The notes below the pieces were generated by a model. It searched no databases. It had not been told where the DNA came from and saw only the letters and a program-made list of their open reading frames with translations. Positions 25,437-36,700 of a stretch of 64,000 bases of DNA are shown in pieces. This stretch comes from Lumnitzera littorea. Taxonomy: Eukaryota > Streptophyta > Magnoliopsida > Myrtales > Combretaceae. Within the stretch, counting starts at the first letter, position 1. Every line of letters begins with the position of its first letter. The DNA lies in assembly GCA_024138015.1 (NCBI GenBank), contig JAMXBB010000004.1:109012537-109076536 (forward strand). Direction: 5' to 3'. Both the position numbers and the translations under genes were made by a program.

Positions 25437-26987
25437 ATGTCTATTAACAGTAGTGTAAATAGAGGTGAGACGCCATTTGATACATCGAAGTACAACATAA
25501 CGGACTTTGAAACCATAAAGAATGATCCTCCCTATGGAGGAGAGGATGAAGCCACGCCATTGGAACAGTTAGATGATGCCACGAGAATGGTAGTGGAGGC
25601 ACTGGATAGGACCAGGCTTATCAATGCCGTCCTAAGGGATGTTTACGTGTACATTCTCTTGTGGAAGGCCATCGATCTGTTCACCGCGGCCAGGACTAGT
25701 AGAGGTCTAAGCAATCTAATTAGTGGGATTAAGCCTTTTACCCCTAATTGGGTCCTGAGTAAATTCATAGATGGACTAACTCCAGGTTAGGTGATACGGC
25801 TACTAAGAAGGGAGGAAGGGGTGCCCTTGTTGTTGGGGAGGTACTTTATAGTGTTTGAGAATTGTTTGGAATATGGGTGATGCTTTCCTTTGAGCAAATT
25901 TGAGAAGGAGCTCTTCAACTTTCATCGATGTAGTCTAACACAAGTCTTTCCCAATAGGTGGAGAGTGTTGAAAGCGTTCTAGGGGCTCTATGAGTACTTA
26001 GTGATGAGGGCTACCCCTGAACTCTTGAACTACTTCTACATGTGGAAGAGTTTTAGTAGATGGCCATACCTTTAGCCCTGTTCGAGGAAGAAGCTATTTG
26101 GGGGCCTGGCGAACACTATTAAAGGTTGGTAAGATGATTTCTTGGTGGTAGAGTTGCTAGACCAGGCAGACTTTTGGATGTGATAGATTAAATTGGTCCA
26201 AACTGGAGCTTAGAAGGAGCTTGGGCCTAGCGACGTTGAGGTTGCAAGGGAGATTCAAGCCTTCATGGCCCCGAGAAAATGGCAATGAGATAAATACCAC
26301 AGAGACAGTAGAGAGGTACTTTAAGTATCCGATCTCTGAGCTCTTTCCTAACATGAAGAATGCTATGGTGAAGAAATGGACAGAAGGTACAGGTTTATTT
26401 TTCGTAAATGACTTCTTCTGTTATGCTAGTATGTGTAGAATTTTGCTTCGTTTGACATCCTCCTTGTTCGTGCTAATCATGGTGGAGTTGGTGAATGGTG
26501 GTGATTTATACTTTTTTTTTGTTTTTTTTTTCTTTTTGCTGGCCATTTGTTTGATTCTTTGCAAGCAAGAAATTAGCCGAAGAGATTTCTCATCCTTTGG
26601 CATTTGAATTGTTGAGGCATCATCAAGCAAGGGAAAAGTCAACCACCAAAGCTTCTAACCCTAAAGGTAAGGCCGTGCGGCTGAGATCAGGGCCGGGATA
26701 GACCAACAAAGTCAAGTTAGCTACTCTAGCCTAGGGGATTCCTTTCGTTGGTCTTCGCATAGAGTCAATGGCTGCTAAGCCTGTAAGCATGGTTATTCCC
26801 TCCATCGGACCTGTCTCCACCTCTGCGCTTATAACTATAGAGGATGAGGCTATCGGCGTTGAGGAGATAGATGTGGTGATGCTTACCTCCTTTGATAAGG
26901 GTATGGAGGGGGTGGCTAAGGCTAGTGCCTCGTCTGAGGCAGTTGGGTAGAAGAGGAAGGCCTTTGAGACTATAGGGGAAGCGGCCT
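25437..26987 (+). pseudogene. TE2: degenerate Gypsy-type transposon ORF, 5' part
   Basis: A frame opening at ATG 25437 (MSINSSVNRGETPF) reads through to about 26,170 with in-frame stops. EALDRTRLINAVLRDVYVYI matches TE1. Downstream are RLLRREEGVPLLLGRYF, a PNRWRVLKAF motif typical of the 'putative gypsy type transposon' family (about 25,953-25,982), and VVELLDQADFW. Stops include TAG after LTPG, TGA after LEYG, TAG after KAF, and TAA at 26,130-26,132. Most look like Gln or Trp codons changed by C-to-T or G-to-A. The TAA at 26,130 is also present in TE1. A later piece (26,768-26,949) is a Ser/Val/Glu-rich linker like TE1 2167-1946. The ORF is interrupted at 26,987 by the LTR and continues at 31,569. 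Confidence 0.65.
26983..26987. repeat. Left target-site duplication of the outer solo LTR (GGCCT)
   Basis: GGCCT precedes the LTR start TGTAGACA at 26,988. The right copy is GGCCC at 31,569-31,573, a 4-of-5 match. The TE2 sequence on both sides is of the same Lys/Arg-rich type. Confidence 0.6.
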
Positions 26988-27515
26988 TGTAGACATCTCA
27001 TTTTTACCTTTTTATTTTAGTATTTTTATTGGGCCAGGTTTTAAAAATAAAAAAATAAAAATAATAGAATTAAATAATAATAAAAAATGAAAATTAAAAA
27101 AAAAGTAAAGTGCCAAGTCGTATCGAGTTGAGTCAAGTTGTTTAGGGTCGAAATGGATAATGGTGCATATTTAATTTAATAAATTCTAAGTCGTTAAATG
27201 ATAGGACTTTATTAAAATATTTTTTAGTCCAGTATGATATAAAGTGGATTTTTATCTAATTTATACTAGGTTAAATAGATTTAAGATTTATTAGATGAGT
27301 TAGTGTGTATTTTAGGCTAAATCAAGATGGATTGAGTCGAGTCTAAAAGATAGAAAGCCCAAATCAATATAAGGTTTCTAGAAACTAAATTGAATATTCA
27401 ATAAATCTAAATCAAGGATTATCGTGTCTGGGATTTATGATCTTATCTTTTGTATCTTAGATTTGTTAAGTTTAAATTTTTCTTTGAAAAAAATTCAAAA
27501 GATTCAATTATGTGG

Positions 27516-27526
27516 CTTATAAATAG
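27516..27526 (+). promoter_or_regulatory. TATA box of the outer solo LTR
   Basis: CTTATAAATAG lies about 530 bp inside the LTR. The homologous position in the inverted LTR carries GGGGCTTTATAAAAG. Confidence 0.6.
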
Positions 27527-28251
27527 TAAGTAGACGGTAAAGTTTGGATACGTTTTCACAATTCACATACGATCACAGCATTTTTTTTTTTTTTACTGTC
27601 CTCTACTGTCCGTATACAGCACACACCTATCATCCATATGTAGTGACACATTCATGTCCACGAGCACTTCACCATTAGTATAACAATTTATGTCTACGAT
27701 TAGCACTTCATGTCTACGAGCACTTCATTGATTAGCAGTTCATAAACATGGCCAATTAGATAGGTTTGGATTCCTTTCTCTTTTGGTTTATTATTATTAT
27801 TATTATTATTTTGGTTATTTAGTTGTTTTTACTGACTTTATGTTATTTTTTCTTTTTTAATGCAAGTACTTTTTTTAGTTTTTATTTTAGTTATTGTTAG
27901 CTTATTAATATTTTGTACTTTTAACATATAATATTAATTTTCATAAAGTTGCATAATTTAGATGGTTTATTTGTGTCGAATAAGTGCTAACATGGTTTCT
28001 TTTTTTATGTAGGTCTTAGAGCAATTCTTATTAGTTGATTTTTTTTGGCATGTCATCATATTATTTTTTTTAAATAACAAAAATATATCTTTGCATAGAT
28101 ATTGCGTTTTTAGAAACTTCACATTTGCATGAAAATTGCATATTTTAGCAAGTTGTCATAAAAGTTGCATTTTTAGGTCTTTAAGGATTTTTCAAGAATA
28201 AAAAAATCATTTTGTCATTTATTTAGTTTTCATAAAATAAAAAGTCTTCAA

Positions 28252-28440
28252 TTGGCATCTTTTCCATGGTTAAAGATATTTTCTATGGTTTAAACTTCTT
28301 TTTCATGGTTTAGGCTTTTTTTCCATGGTTTAGGCGTCTTACCTATAATTCAAACATTTTTTTTTTCATAGTTTAGGCATATTTTCTATGGTCTAGGCGT
28401 CTTATCTATAGTTTAAATATCTTTTCCATGGTTTAGCCAT
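28252..28440 (+). repeat. Minisatellite with ~20-bp unit inside the outer LTR
   Basis: About nine degenerate units of the type TTTTCCATGGTTTAGGCATC follow one another. Two or three more units occur at 30,665-30,725, on the far side of the inverted LTR, so that insertion split the array. Confidence 0.75.
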
Positions 28441-30196
28441 CCTTTTTAGTTAAGTAATTGTCGAGTCTGATTTTTCGGTTTTCTGTTTATAGTATTAATT
28501 TCTCATTTCTTGATTAATACTAAACCCTTATCCATTTAATATTAATCTTCGACTAAAGAAATTGAGAAATTCCGGTTTTTTATTAAAAATAATTTTTGGA
28601 GTCGCCACCCGACCGAAGTCGGGAAAAGAAAAAGAAACCGTAATCAATTGGGTGGATCGATTACAATTTAGTTACCGGTTTTTGATTTCAATTTTAACAA
28701 AGAACCAGAGGGTTTCGAATTCGGGGGTTAACCTATTAAACCCTAACGGGTATTACTATTTATTTACTGAAATTAGGATCATTTTTCTAATTATAATATT
28801 TTAAAAATAAATAAATAAATAAATAAAATCAAAAGAAAAAAAAAAGAACTTAAGTCTTTACATATGTTACCGTCGTCTCGAAGGTGCCTACGTACCTACT
28901 AGCCGGGATCAAACGATCGTAGTTTTTTCAAAAAAAAAAAAACTTTAGTGTGTTAGTTGATTTTAATTTTGAAAACTGACTGAGTTTACGTGTTTAACTG
29001 ATTTAGTTTATTCAAAAATAAATAAATAAATAAAGGGCCCTAACTTGTAAGTGATCAAAAGACTCCTTAAAACACTATAATCTTTTTGTAAAAAATTTTC
29101 CTTTTGTTAATTTTTGTTTCTAAAAATAATTTCCTATATGAGAATTTCTAAAAAAAACTAATTCTAAAGGAATCCTAGATGAATGTATATATGTATATAT
29201 ATATATATGCATCTACACTATTTCTATTTAACAATTATCCTCCTAAGCAAATTAACAATGTCAGGGAATATACCTAATATAAAAGCTAATCTAATGTATG
29301 TATAGTATTAAATAGCTGAAGATTTCCTAAACTAATGCAATCATATACATATACTATATTAAATAAACAAGGAACTAATAACATAATAATAAAAACAATA
29401 ATAATCATAATCAAACAATAAGTAATAAATAAAAAAAACTAACTATCTAATTAACGAAACTATCTAACTAACGAAACTCACAGGGGAGTGCTTGTGTTCG
29501 TTTTCAGATCAGTGGGGGGCTAACCGTTCACCAGTTGCCGTCGTTGTGTTGTCGTGCCTGTCGTAGTGGGCTACTAATCTGCTGCTGTGTGGAACGATGC
29601 GTGGAAGGATCTGGTGCTGCGTGAAGAGAATTCGTGTGTGCATGGCTTGCGTAACCGAAGATGGTGTAGCTCGGTGATCATCAGGCAATCAGTGCTGTTG
29701 ATCAGATGGAGGGGAAATCTGGGCTGTTTGCAGTCAGGCGTAGCTGTGGCTTAGCTTGTATTGGTTTTCCAGTCAGTACACCTGCTGAAATTGTCTCACG
29801 CACAGTCCTCCAGTTGGTGGTGTAAGGTATGCAGTATGGCGTGGGCTTGAAGAGGATGTTGTGGACCTTAAGTAGACAATGGAATGGCGGTTATCGAGTG
29901 ATATTGGGTCGTCGGTAATTGCGACTATGTTGGCCGGCAATTGGAGCTACTGTAGTAGTGTTTAGGGGCTGTGTAAGAGGCCGTGATAGGGCCTATCGTA
30001 GTGCTACTACTGATCGAGATTAGGATGGTTGAAGGTAGTTGTTGTTTGTACTCATCCAGCATAGTCAAGAGTGCTGCTGACGTCGGACTCTGACAATGGA
30101 TTTCACCGAATGATGTTTTTGTCGCTGTATTATTTTGTGATCTGAATTCCTACTATCTGAAGGTCCTCCCCCCCTTTGATTCCCATAGTTGTTTTT

Positions 30197-30211
30197 CTTT
30201 TATAAAGCCCC
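30197..30211 (-). promoter_or_regulatory. TATA box of the inverted solo LTR
   Basis: On the minus strand this reads GGGGCTTTATAAAAG, about 450 bp from the LTR start, matching in position and context the TATA box of the outer LTR. Confidence 0.6.
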
Positions 30212-30319
30212 AAATCGAATCCTATCATATCTATTTTATCTAATTAGATTAGATTCAAATCTTATTCAAATCTGATTTAGCTAAACTTGCAAAGATGAAA
30301 AAATAAAGACATAGATGCT

Positions 30320-30395
30320 TGCTGAGACTCGAACCCGTGACTTCCAATTAAATCCTCCCAAGTACTTCGCTACTTATCCGTTAGGCCATTGACCT
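30320..30395 (-). ncRNA. tRNA-like sequence with pol III A and B boxes inside the LTR U3
   Basis: On the minus strand TGGCCTAACGG (30,388-30,378) fits the A-box consensus TRGYNNANNGG, and GGTTCGAGTCT (30,335-30,325) fits the B-box GGTTCGANNC. They are spaced about 42 bp apart, as in tRNA genes and tRNA-derived SINEs. No full cloverleaf or acceptor stem could be drawn by eye. It is therefore called a tRNA-derived promoter or SINE head, not a functional tRNA. It sits between the LTR start and its TATA box. Confidence 0.5.
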
Positions 30396-31568
30396 GTTTC
30401 TTAACTAAATTATATTTAAACCATCTGAATCCCTAAACTAAAATTTTTAACTAAACTAAAATTAAAACTAACATTAAATTAATTATTCCTAATATAAATT
30501 ACTTCCTAAAAATCTACAAAATTTTTGTAATTTTTCCTTTTCTTATTTTTTTGGTATTTTCATTATTTGTTAATTTTTATTATTTTTGAATTAGGACCCT
30601 TTTTTGTAAAAATAAGAATTAAGACTATGGAAGGGCAAAAATTAGGTGTCTACAGTATTTTATCCATTACTTAGATATCTTTTCTATAGTTTATACTTCT
30701 TTTCTATGGTTAGGCATATTGTCAATAGTAATTGTATTTTTTTTTTTCATAAAACAACATGTTTTCCATGATAATTGTATATTAGCATAATTCATAAAAC
30801 TTGTATCTTTTATTTATTTATTTATTTTCATTTAGGTGCTTTAGGATTTTTTTTTTAAGTTTTGTCATGTAGCAATTTTTTCCAAAAAAAAAAAAGAAAA
30901 TACTAACTTGGAGTCTTTTTAAAAATTAAGTCTTTAGTTTTTTTTTAATTAGGAATAAAAATTAGTTTATTTTTTTTAGGATTTTTCTTAATAAAAATAA
31001 ATTGGTTAAAAAATGTAAATTTAACTCAGTTTTCAAATTAAAAAGAATTAACCCACTAAATCTTTTCTAAAAAAAAAAAAAAACAGAACTGCGTTGGTTT
31101 GATCTTGACTAATAGGTATGTGGGCACCTTCGGGGTAACCATAAAAAAATAATTTTTTTATTTTTTTGAAAATTCGTAATAAAAATTATTAAAAAATTCA
31201 TCTTGATTACACCTTTGCATATTTGTACATATTTTAGCATTTTTAAAAAAATTATAGAAAACAAAAGCTCATTATTTTTTTTTTTTTATCTTTACGTGGT
31301 AATTTAGTTTTAATAGGTTAGCCACCGAGTTTAGATTTTTTAGTTTAATATTTTTAAAAAATAATTTTTTTAGAATGTTCACAGAGTAGTAGCTAAATTA
31401 GGGTTTTCTCACCTAAAAACCGTAATTTATCTTTTTACTAGTTTAACTGGTTAGCAATTCTAATCTTTTAAAATATTTTTTTCTTTAATTTTATGTCGAC
31501 TAATTTATATTAAGCGGGTTGGGCTTAATATAAGTTAAATTAAAAAAAAACCAAAATAAGGCTCGACA

Positions 31569-31815
31569 GGCCCGTAGGGCGAAGAGGAAGAAGACAACGG
31601 AGAAGATGCCCCTTAGTTGGGTGAACTGGTACGAGTGGCCTTTAGCTCATCCATTCAAGTACGTCGATGAGTTAGGGAATGAGTATTTTGAAGTCCTTAA
31701 CGAGTTTTGGTTTTTGGGGATAACACCGGACTCGTTTAAGGACTGCTATACGTATCTCGAAATGAGGAGCTTCGCTTTCATAAGGTCGAGTTCAAGACTA
31801 GGAAGGATTTATTGA
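31569..31815 (+). pseudogene. TE2 ORF, continuation after the LTR insertion
   Basis: After the target-site copy GGCCC the sequence continues with a Lys/Arg-rich stretch (RAKRKKTTEKM) and a 69-codon open frame starting MPLSWVNWYEWPLAHPF. It is in the same orientation as TE2 and has the GC-richer base composition of the 25.4-27.0 kb part. It stops at 31,815. I recognise no domain in it. Confidence 0.4.
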
Positions 31816-33707
31816 CGATATAGATAAAATTTCTTCTTTTGAATCTCGGTTAATTGAATTTCTCACTCTAGGTATTATCAAGATGTCTCCTATACGAGCC
31901 TCTTTAAACCAAATTGATTGCTATTAGTCCAATGGTCCCTATAAGATAAGGTTATCACAAGCTGGTTACCGAAGAAACACAGATTGGTAGAATAGCAATG
32001 ACTTATATACTTAATAAGCATATCTATAGGCTTATTCATAAGTTTATTCATAGCGTTTCGGCTATATTAGGCCCCTTAAAGAATCCATATACATTAAAGG
32101 ACACAAATAAGGAGATTCAAATACATTATTGAGGCTTCTATCTTGTTTGTTTATAACAAAAATGATCTAATGGTTGTAATGGAAGGCTTATATTGGTCAT
32201 CAATCTTTAGATTCACCTGACTATTGAGAATGAGCATCGAAATCTACAAATAGGTGCTGTGTTCTCCTCATTTGACACAATTTAAAAGATTTAGTCAAAA
32301 AGATCTATGTTGTTGCCAACTTCCACTCAAATATCAAACAACCAATACAATGCAAGAAACTCAAGAATGCTTAAGAATGTGCATCTATCAGCGGCATTAG
32401 CAAGTTGCTGAAATCATTCGTTCCTTCTTCTATGTCTCCCTGATTACATCCCTCTATGTATCGTCAAAGTTAAGAACTCTAAGCATAGTGCTCCAAGTAA
32501 GAGAAGTTTTCATTGATGAAAGAAGGAAACAAAGTACTAATATTTTCTTTTCTCTCTCTTACTATATGTAAGCAAAGATATTCTCTCCTCTCTAAAGTGT
32601 GTATTATACCTTAAATGCTTGTATCCTTGCTAATATAGTAAAAAAAAAAAAAAAAACAAAAATTGCTTAAAGGACCACTATTTATATTTCATTTCCTCAA
32701 ACCCTTTGATTGTAATTAATTTGTAAGGCTGATGTCTCATAAGCTTCTGTAAATGTTCATTTCTAGCTAAAAAACTCAACTTAGTACAAGATAAAAAAGA
32801 AAGTAATGATGATTATTTAAAGTAGTCCAGATGAATTTGAAGTAGAATCAAAGAATTTAAAAATAGAAGATGAGCCAAATCTATACCTCATGACCTATGA
32901 AGAGGTGATTTTTAATACCGATAATACTGATGAAATCAAATTATGTCTATAAAGAAATTAAAAACCTATTAATGGCTTTATCTAAAACAAGAAATAAGAA
33001 TGTGAAGCAGGTTGCCATACTAGAGCTCTAGCAAATCATCTCAAAAGTTAGCTTAAACATGGATTGTATAAGCATGTGAAAACATGATATATTTATACTT
33101 CTACTGGCTTTATACTTGCTTACCCTAATTATAATTATAGTATTTTATTAATGGATCCTCTTAAATGAGTTACCTTCCCTTTTGGTTTCCCGCACTTGCA
33201 TTCTTCTTGAGACTAATTATAATTCCCTTTTGGTGTTAGTCATTAGCTTCGCGTTGGTTTACCACTTTACTCCTCTTGTCCCCTTCCCTCTATCCCTACT
33301 TTTATTCCCTTTTTTCCTTTCCTTTCAACCATAGGCCCTTCATTCCCCTTTTTCATTTATTTTTTCTCACCATTTACCAATTAGGCCGTACAACCCATCA
33401 ATAATTATTAAAATTACCAGTTATTTATATGATTTTATGAGATTTTTTTTTAATTAAGACGAATGTAAAATCCTTTGGATTTAGACTTATGGTAGAATTA
33501 TAATTTTAGAGATATGATTATATAAGTTTACGATTTTATTAATTTTATATGGTTGTATAAGATTTTATCGACTTTATAGATTTCAAAGTTTAGATGCAAT
33601 AATTGTGTTTTTGAGGACCTTGTTTATAACTTTTACTTAGTTGGGATAAAATTCTTTTTTTTTTTTTGTAAAAAGAGTTGAATTTCTAATTTTATGTCAA
33701 CCGACTA
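31816..33707. other. Anonymous intergenic DNA
   Basis: No coding frame, RNA or repeat boundary was recognised. It contains poly-A/T runs and a pyrimidine-rich tract at about 33,170-33,370. It may be further TE2 remains. Confidence 0.4.
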
Positions 33708-36700
33708 GGGCAAAGTAAGAGGAAAGTAAATACACCTATATAGGCTAGTACAGGCCCTGTGTTTCGGTTAATTTTCGCTTATAGCTACTTTAACCTTAAA
33801 ATTAATTGTATAGTTAAAACCCTAAATGAAAGTATTATAATTACTTTGATTATTCCTGAACATGGTCCGTGTAGCGGGGTAAACCGATTTTCCCCGTTAA
33901 TGAGCATAATCAACTCTCTGGTCACTTTTTGTTTCTTTTCAAAAGACTAAGGTAGGAACTAACATATGTAAATTTGGTCCACAAACTCTTTCCTAGGGAT
34001 TTGGCCAAAAAAATAAAATAGAACTCTTTCATTGGAAAAAAAAATAATTTAAAAAACCTGAGTGGTTTGGTTGTCCAGATATTTCCACACTAAATATTAT
34101 TTTATAAGTGATGCTCTAGTCCCTTTTAACTCATTTCTCTCCCTAATTGGATTACAGGTTTATATAAACAATGACATGATAATTTCTACAAGCTTATTGA
34201 TGAGACCATTTAATCCATTATCTGATTATTGATATAGTTATAAAAGTTAATATAATTAGGATTTTAATGGTTATATGATGAATGGGGATTCCATTATTTA
34301 GATGTAGCAAGTCAAGTAATTAATTAACCATGTATTGCACCTACTCTTCACCAATATGAAGAGAGGAAAAGAATTTAGTATGCCCCTAAGCCTATATAGG
34401 ATTGCAAATAAGTTGAACTATTGATGAGCTACTTAAGTCGGCTTGCTTTATACTCGATTGAGCTTAATTGGCAAATGAGTTAAGCTTAGGTTCCAAATAA
34501 AGTTTGTATATTTAAACGAATTGAACTCGAGCTTTTGTTTAGACTCGTGAGCTTAAATTATGTATTATATATAATTTATAATCAATATCCAAAAACTATT
34601 ATCTATATAATATATTTAAATATGTAATATGATATAAGATAATATATAATATAGTCTTATTCACTATTCATTTATTTATTTATTTATATATCTAGTCATT
34701 TTACATATTTAGACTTATGAATAGATTCAAATTTAGCTTGCTTTAAGCTTAATCAGATTTGAGTTTAATTTGTAAATGCATCGAGTTTGAGTTTAAAACA
34801 AAAATTATATATTTGAGCAAATTAAGTTTGAGTCTATAATTTTTAAACTTGATAAAAGTTTGACTTGGCTTTAACTCGATAATTGTTAAATAAATCGAGT
34901 ATGAGTTTCAACTTATTTGTAGCCCTAAAACTCAAAACGGATTTAAAGTGATGTAGGATATATATAAATGCTTATACTTGATTGTAATAATAATAAGGTG
35001 AGTGAATTTAGGTGGTAATAATTAAATCTCAACTACCAGTATCATAATAGCGCCAAATGCCAAAAATTTTGACAGCAACTATAAATAAAATTCATGATGT
35101 CGTGTCGGTGTCTCCAAGTCTTGGATTCAAGGCTGAGAATCGCATTCTAATAAAAAACTACAAAGTAAGGGAGGGTTCTTTCAATGGCCGCTAATTGTGA
35201 TTAACAACTAAGAATTTCAATTTTAAGATGAAATAAAATCGTTTTCGTCATTTTTTATTAAGATTTTCAAATGTTATGATCACCATCGGGCAATTCCGAA
35301 TACTATAATTGTCCTCCATTATCGTTTGCTCCTGAAAGCCATCAATTCTCGGATCTTTTTCAAATAACTACATTAATAGTCAATAAATTATAACAAATCA
35401 TGAAGCGAGGTTCATCATGCAAGCTGCATGATGCATATAGTGCTTATTGCCTGTTAAATGAGGAATCGGTTTGAAATGTCGAAAGTCCAGCAGCACCCAC
35501 AACATATAGGATGTAAGGTAAGATACTTTTCTCGACATGACTGAATGCGTGCATGTATATCATGAAAATCAATTCTTATTGGAAAAAAAAATGAAAAAAA
35601 TCTTGAAAATGTTTTCCACCAAACAAATACACTCGAGTTTTGTTTTTTTTGCCGGAATCTTTTTATGAAATTATTTTATATATTGCGAGGGAAAATAAGC
35701 AGAAAATTGAAATGAATTCCATGATTGCTGAAGTATGAGAGATGCACTGAATGTGCAAATCAAAATTAAAAACCAAAAACAACAAAAAAAAAAAAAACAA
35801 AATAGGGACAATCATGAGAGTGAAAATATCACCAAAGGAAAGTGACATGTTTTTAATTTGGAAGAATATGTGAAAGGAAGATTCCTAATGCCTGTACGAA
35901 GAAAAGATGGTCTCTGTGCATGAGATGTGGACCTCCAATTTGCACCAAATTTCAATGCAGAGGAAAGAGACAAGTAATATTTTAATTTACCAGACCTTCC
36001 TTATCAACAAGCACGATTTCTTAACTCCTACCTACTTTTTTTTTTTTTTTGTTTTTGAATATGTTCTTAATGTATTGCATGTTGACGTCTGGCATGGACG
36101 ATTTACGAAAATGGTTGGTTTTATTAACTTTAATTTAATAAAATTTGGTAGAATGCAACTTTCTATTTTTCCTATTAGAGTTTTTATAAAGATATATAGC
36201 AGTACAACACGTTTCGATCAAAAAATGGAATGGAGATTGTGTTTACCATCTACTTGCGATGGGTTATTGTTTGGAATTTTGAAAACTTTGTAAAAATAAG
36301 GAAATCTAAACTAATTTACTACTAAAACTTAAAAAAGAATAAAGAACTTATGGAGATGTAAATAAATTATAAAGAAAATGAAAATGAAATCTAAAAGATA
36401 TAAACAAATTATAGATGGTTTGGTATATTTAAATCCTTAATTCATTCTTAGTCTTGAATGATTACTTTTTCATAGTTAGGCTGCTTATTACTTGGACATC
36501 TTTTTATACATTTAAATTAAAAGAAAAAAAGCATCCATTAGACAATATTTTTACTCAATTGTTGCATCATGAAAAATAGCTTAATTTATACCTTTTAATT
36601 TTAAATTTAAATTATAACTCTTGAACAAGGTGTATTTTCTTTTGGGTGAATTGAGAATTTACCCATTATATATTTATTTTTAAAATCCTATGTTTAGACC

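Larger units (their letters stand above)
28459..30654 (-). mobile_element. Inverted solo LTR nested in the outer LTR
   Basis: On the minus strand it starts TGTAGACACCTAATTTTTGCC at 30,654 and ends CAGACTCGACA at 28,459. These ends match the outer LTR (TGTAGACATCTCATTTTTACC and GGCTCGACA). It is flanked by GTAAT (28,454-28,458) and GTATT (30,655-30,659), a 4-of-5 target-site duplication. It contains GGTGGCGACTCC (minus strand, about 28,597-28,608), a motif of Ogre/Tat LTRs, and a TATA box at 30,197-30,211. Length is 2,196 bp with no coding region. Confidence 0.8.
26988..31568 (+). mobile_element. Outer solo LTR (Ogre/Tat-like Gypsy), interrupted by the inverted LTR 28,459-30,654
   Basis: It starts TGTAGACATCTCATTTTTACC and ends AAGGCTCGACA. 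A TATA box, CTTATAAATAG, lies at 27,516-27,526. Near the 3' end the block TAGGTATGTGGGCACCTTCG (about 31,113-31,132) matches the inverted LTR (TAGGTACGTAGGCACCTTCG on its minus strand). Flanking GGCCT/GGCCC is a target-site duplication. With the nested insert removed it is about 2.4 kb. No internal coding region is attached, so it is a solo LTR. Such long LTRs with GAGTCGCCACC-type motifs are typical of plant Ogre/Tat elements (general knowledge). Confidence 0.75.

Noticed and set aside
30320..30395. Functional tRNA gene
   Set aside because: A and B boxes are present but no acceptor stem pairing or clear anticodon arm could be drawn, and it lies inside an LTR; reported only as tRNA-like.
35413..35433. 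Hairpin CATCATGCA-AGC-TGCATGATG with two CATGCA (RY-like) motifs
   Set aside because: No gene nearby that it could regulate; not seen intact in the paralogous copy B.
35907..36293. 128-codon plus-strand open frame
   Set aside because: It runs through poly-T and AT-rich repeat DNA and shows no protein-like conservation; the matching part of copy B is absent.
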